Part shown: positions 63,240 through 64,000 of the stretch, in pieces
How the letters are laid out: every line of letters begins with the position of its first letter
How positions within the stretch are numbered: position 1 is the stretch's first letter
Source: Mugil cephalus
Taxonomy: Eukaryota; Chordata; Actinopteri; Mugiliformes; Mugilidae
DNA: 64,000 bases
NCBI RefSeq assembly: GCF_022458985.1
Contig: NC_061789.1
Coordinates: 20,192,357-20,256,356 of the forward strand
Reading direction: 5' to 3'
Translations under genes and position numbers: made by a program
The notes under the pieces: generated by a model
What the model was told of the DNA's origin: nothing
Database searches by the model: none
The model's input: the letters and a program-made list of their open reading frames with translations, nothing else

Positions 63240-64000
63240 GTTACTCTATCTTAAGTTTTTCTGAAAATGGTTCATTTACACCATTATTTAATAGCTCTTT
63301 AAAAAGCCTCCAGTTGATTCAAAAAGCTGCAGCAAGAGCACTGACAGGAGTTACCAAGAGAGATCATATTATTCCAGTTTTAACCTCTCTTCACTGGCTC
63401 TCTTTAAAATCTAGAAGTGAATTTAAAATCCTCCTCCTTGCATACAAGGCCCTGAAAGGCCTAGCTCCATCATATCTGAAAGACCTCATAGAACCATATT
63501 GTCCCAACAGATCACTACGATCTCTAAGTGCAGGTCTATTTGTGGTTCCTAGAGTTTCTAAAAGTAGAATGGGAGGTAGAGCCTTCAGCTATCAGGCTCC
63601 TCTCCTATGGAACCAGTTCCCAGTTTGGGTTCAGGAGGCAGACACAATCTCTACATTTAAGGTCAGGCTTAAGACTTTCCTTTTTGACAAAGCTTATAGT
63701 TAGGGCTGGATTTAACCATCCCTTAGTTATGCTGCTATAGGCCTAGGCTGCAGGGAGATGATGCACTGAGGACATGTCCTCTACTCTCTCTTCTCTGACT
63801 CCTGTCCTCTAATATCTTATAATGTTATTTTCTATCTCTTATAATTTATTTTCTATTACTAACCGCTGTGTATTACTCTCTCCCTTGCCCTCCCGTCCCC
63901 CTCCATCTTCTTGTGAGAGACTCAGGTCTGGAGTGCTGAATATCTGACCTGTGGAGTTCTAAGAACTACATCTGCCCCAGTCTTCATGGCCTCCTCCAGT
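63240..64000 (+). mobile_element. Non-LTR retrotransposon, ORF2 C-terminus and 3' UTR, cut by window edge
   Basis: An open frame from about 63300 to the stop at 63703 encodes the C-terminal region of a teleost LINE ORF2: IQKAAARALTGVTKRDHIIP, LTSLHWLSLKSRSEFKILLL, AYKALKGLAPSYL, RSLRSLSAGLFVVPR and LLWNQFPVWVQEADTISTFK. This lies beyond the reverse transcriptase core, which is absent or too decayed upstream. The 3' UTR (GGCCTAGGCTGCAGGGAGAT and onwards) continues past the window. The frame being intact over 130 codons suggests a fairly young copy. The family looks the same as the 3' UTR piece at 23.02 kb. Confidence 0.75.

Overview
The window is nuclear DNA of a ray-finned fish, most likely a teleost. 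It has split vertebrate genes with compact GT-AG introns, long AT-rich non-coding stretches, and many degenerate interspersed repeats of types common in fish (L2-like LINE 3' ends, Tc1-like transposon remnants, a tRNA-derived SINE, microsatellites). No bacterial-type operon, CRISPR array or viral genome is present.

Layout. (1) 1-2255, plus strand: the last five coding exons of a cytosolic sulfotransferase (SULT) gene that begins left of the window. (2) 2476-7480, minus strand: a complete eif3d gene with 15 coding exons and a non-coding first exon. It is tail-to-tail with the SULT gene, and the two poly(A) signals lie about 35 bases apart. (3) 8717-8789: a tRNA-Val(AAC) gene. (4) 16174-17625, minus strand: a somatostatin receptor gene, sstr3, with its coding region in one exon. 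A GC-rich block with a perfect minus-strand splice donor at about 29.75 kb may be its distal first exon. (5) About 17.8-51 kb: a roughly 33-kb interval in which I recognise no protein-coding gene, full of repeats and nested transposon remnants. (6) 51016-59321, plus strand: a complete 13-coding-exon cytohesin gene, cyth4, whose reading phase closes through every junction (401 aa). (7) 59.9-64 kb: repeats, including the 3' part of a LINE that runs off the right edge.

The order eif3d - sstr3 - cyth4 agrees with what I know of human chromosome 22q13, where EIF3D, SSTR3, RAC2 and CYTH4 lie together. That supports the sstr3 and cyth4 assignments. No rac2 exon was seen between them.

The genes do not form a pathway. 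eif3d acts in translation initiation, SULT in small-molecule conjugation, sstr3 in peptide-hormone signalling and cyth4 in ARF GTPase activation. I found no previously undescribed gene system. The points most worth a second look are the missing mammalian-type ciliary-targeting motif in the receptor's third intracellular loop, a cyth4 splice acceptor that abuts a Tc1-like transposon end, an obligate diglycine PH domain in cyth4, the nested Tc1/LINE mosaic near 39.6-40.6 kb, a 43-bp inverted repeat in a cyth4 intron, and RFX-type X-box motifs in the gene-poor interval.
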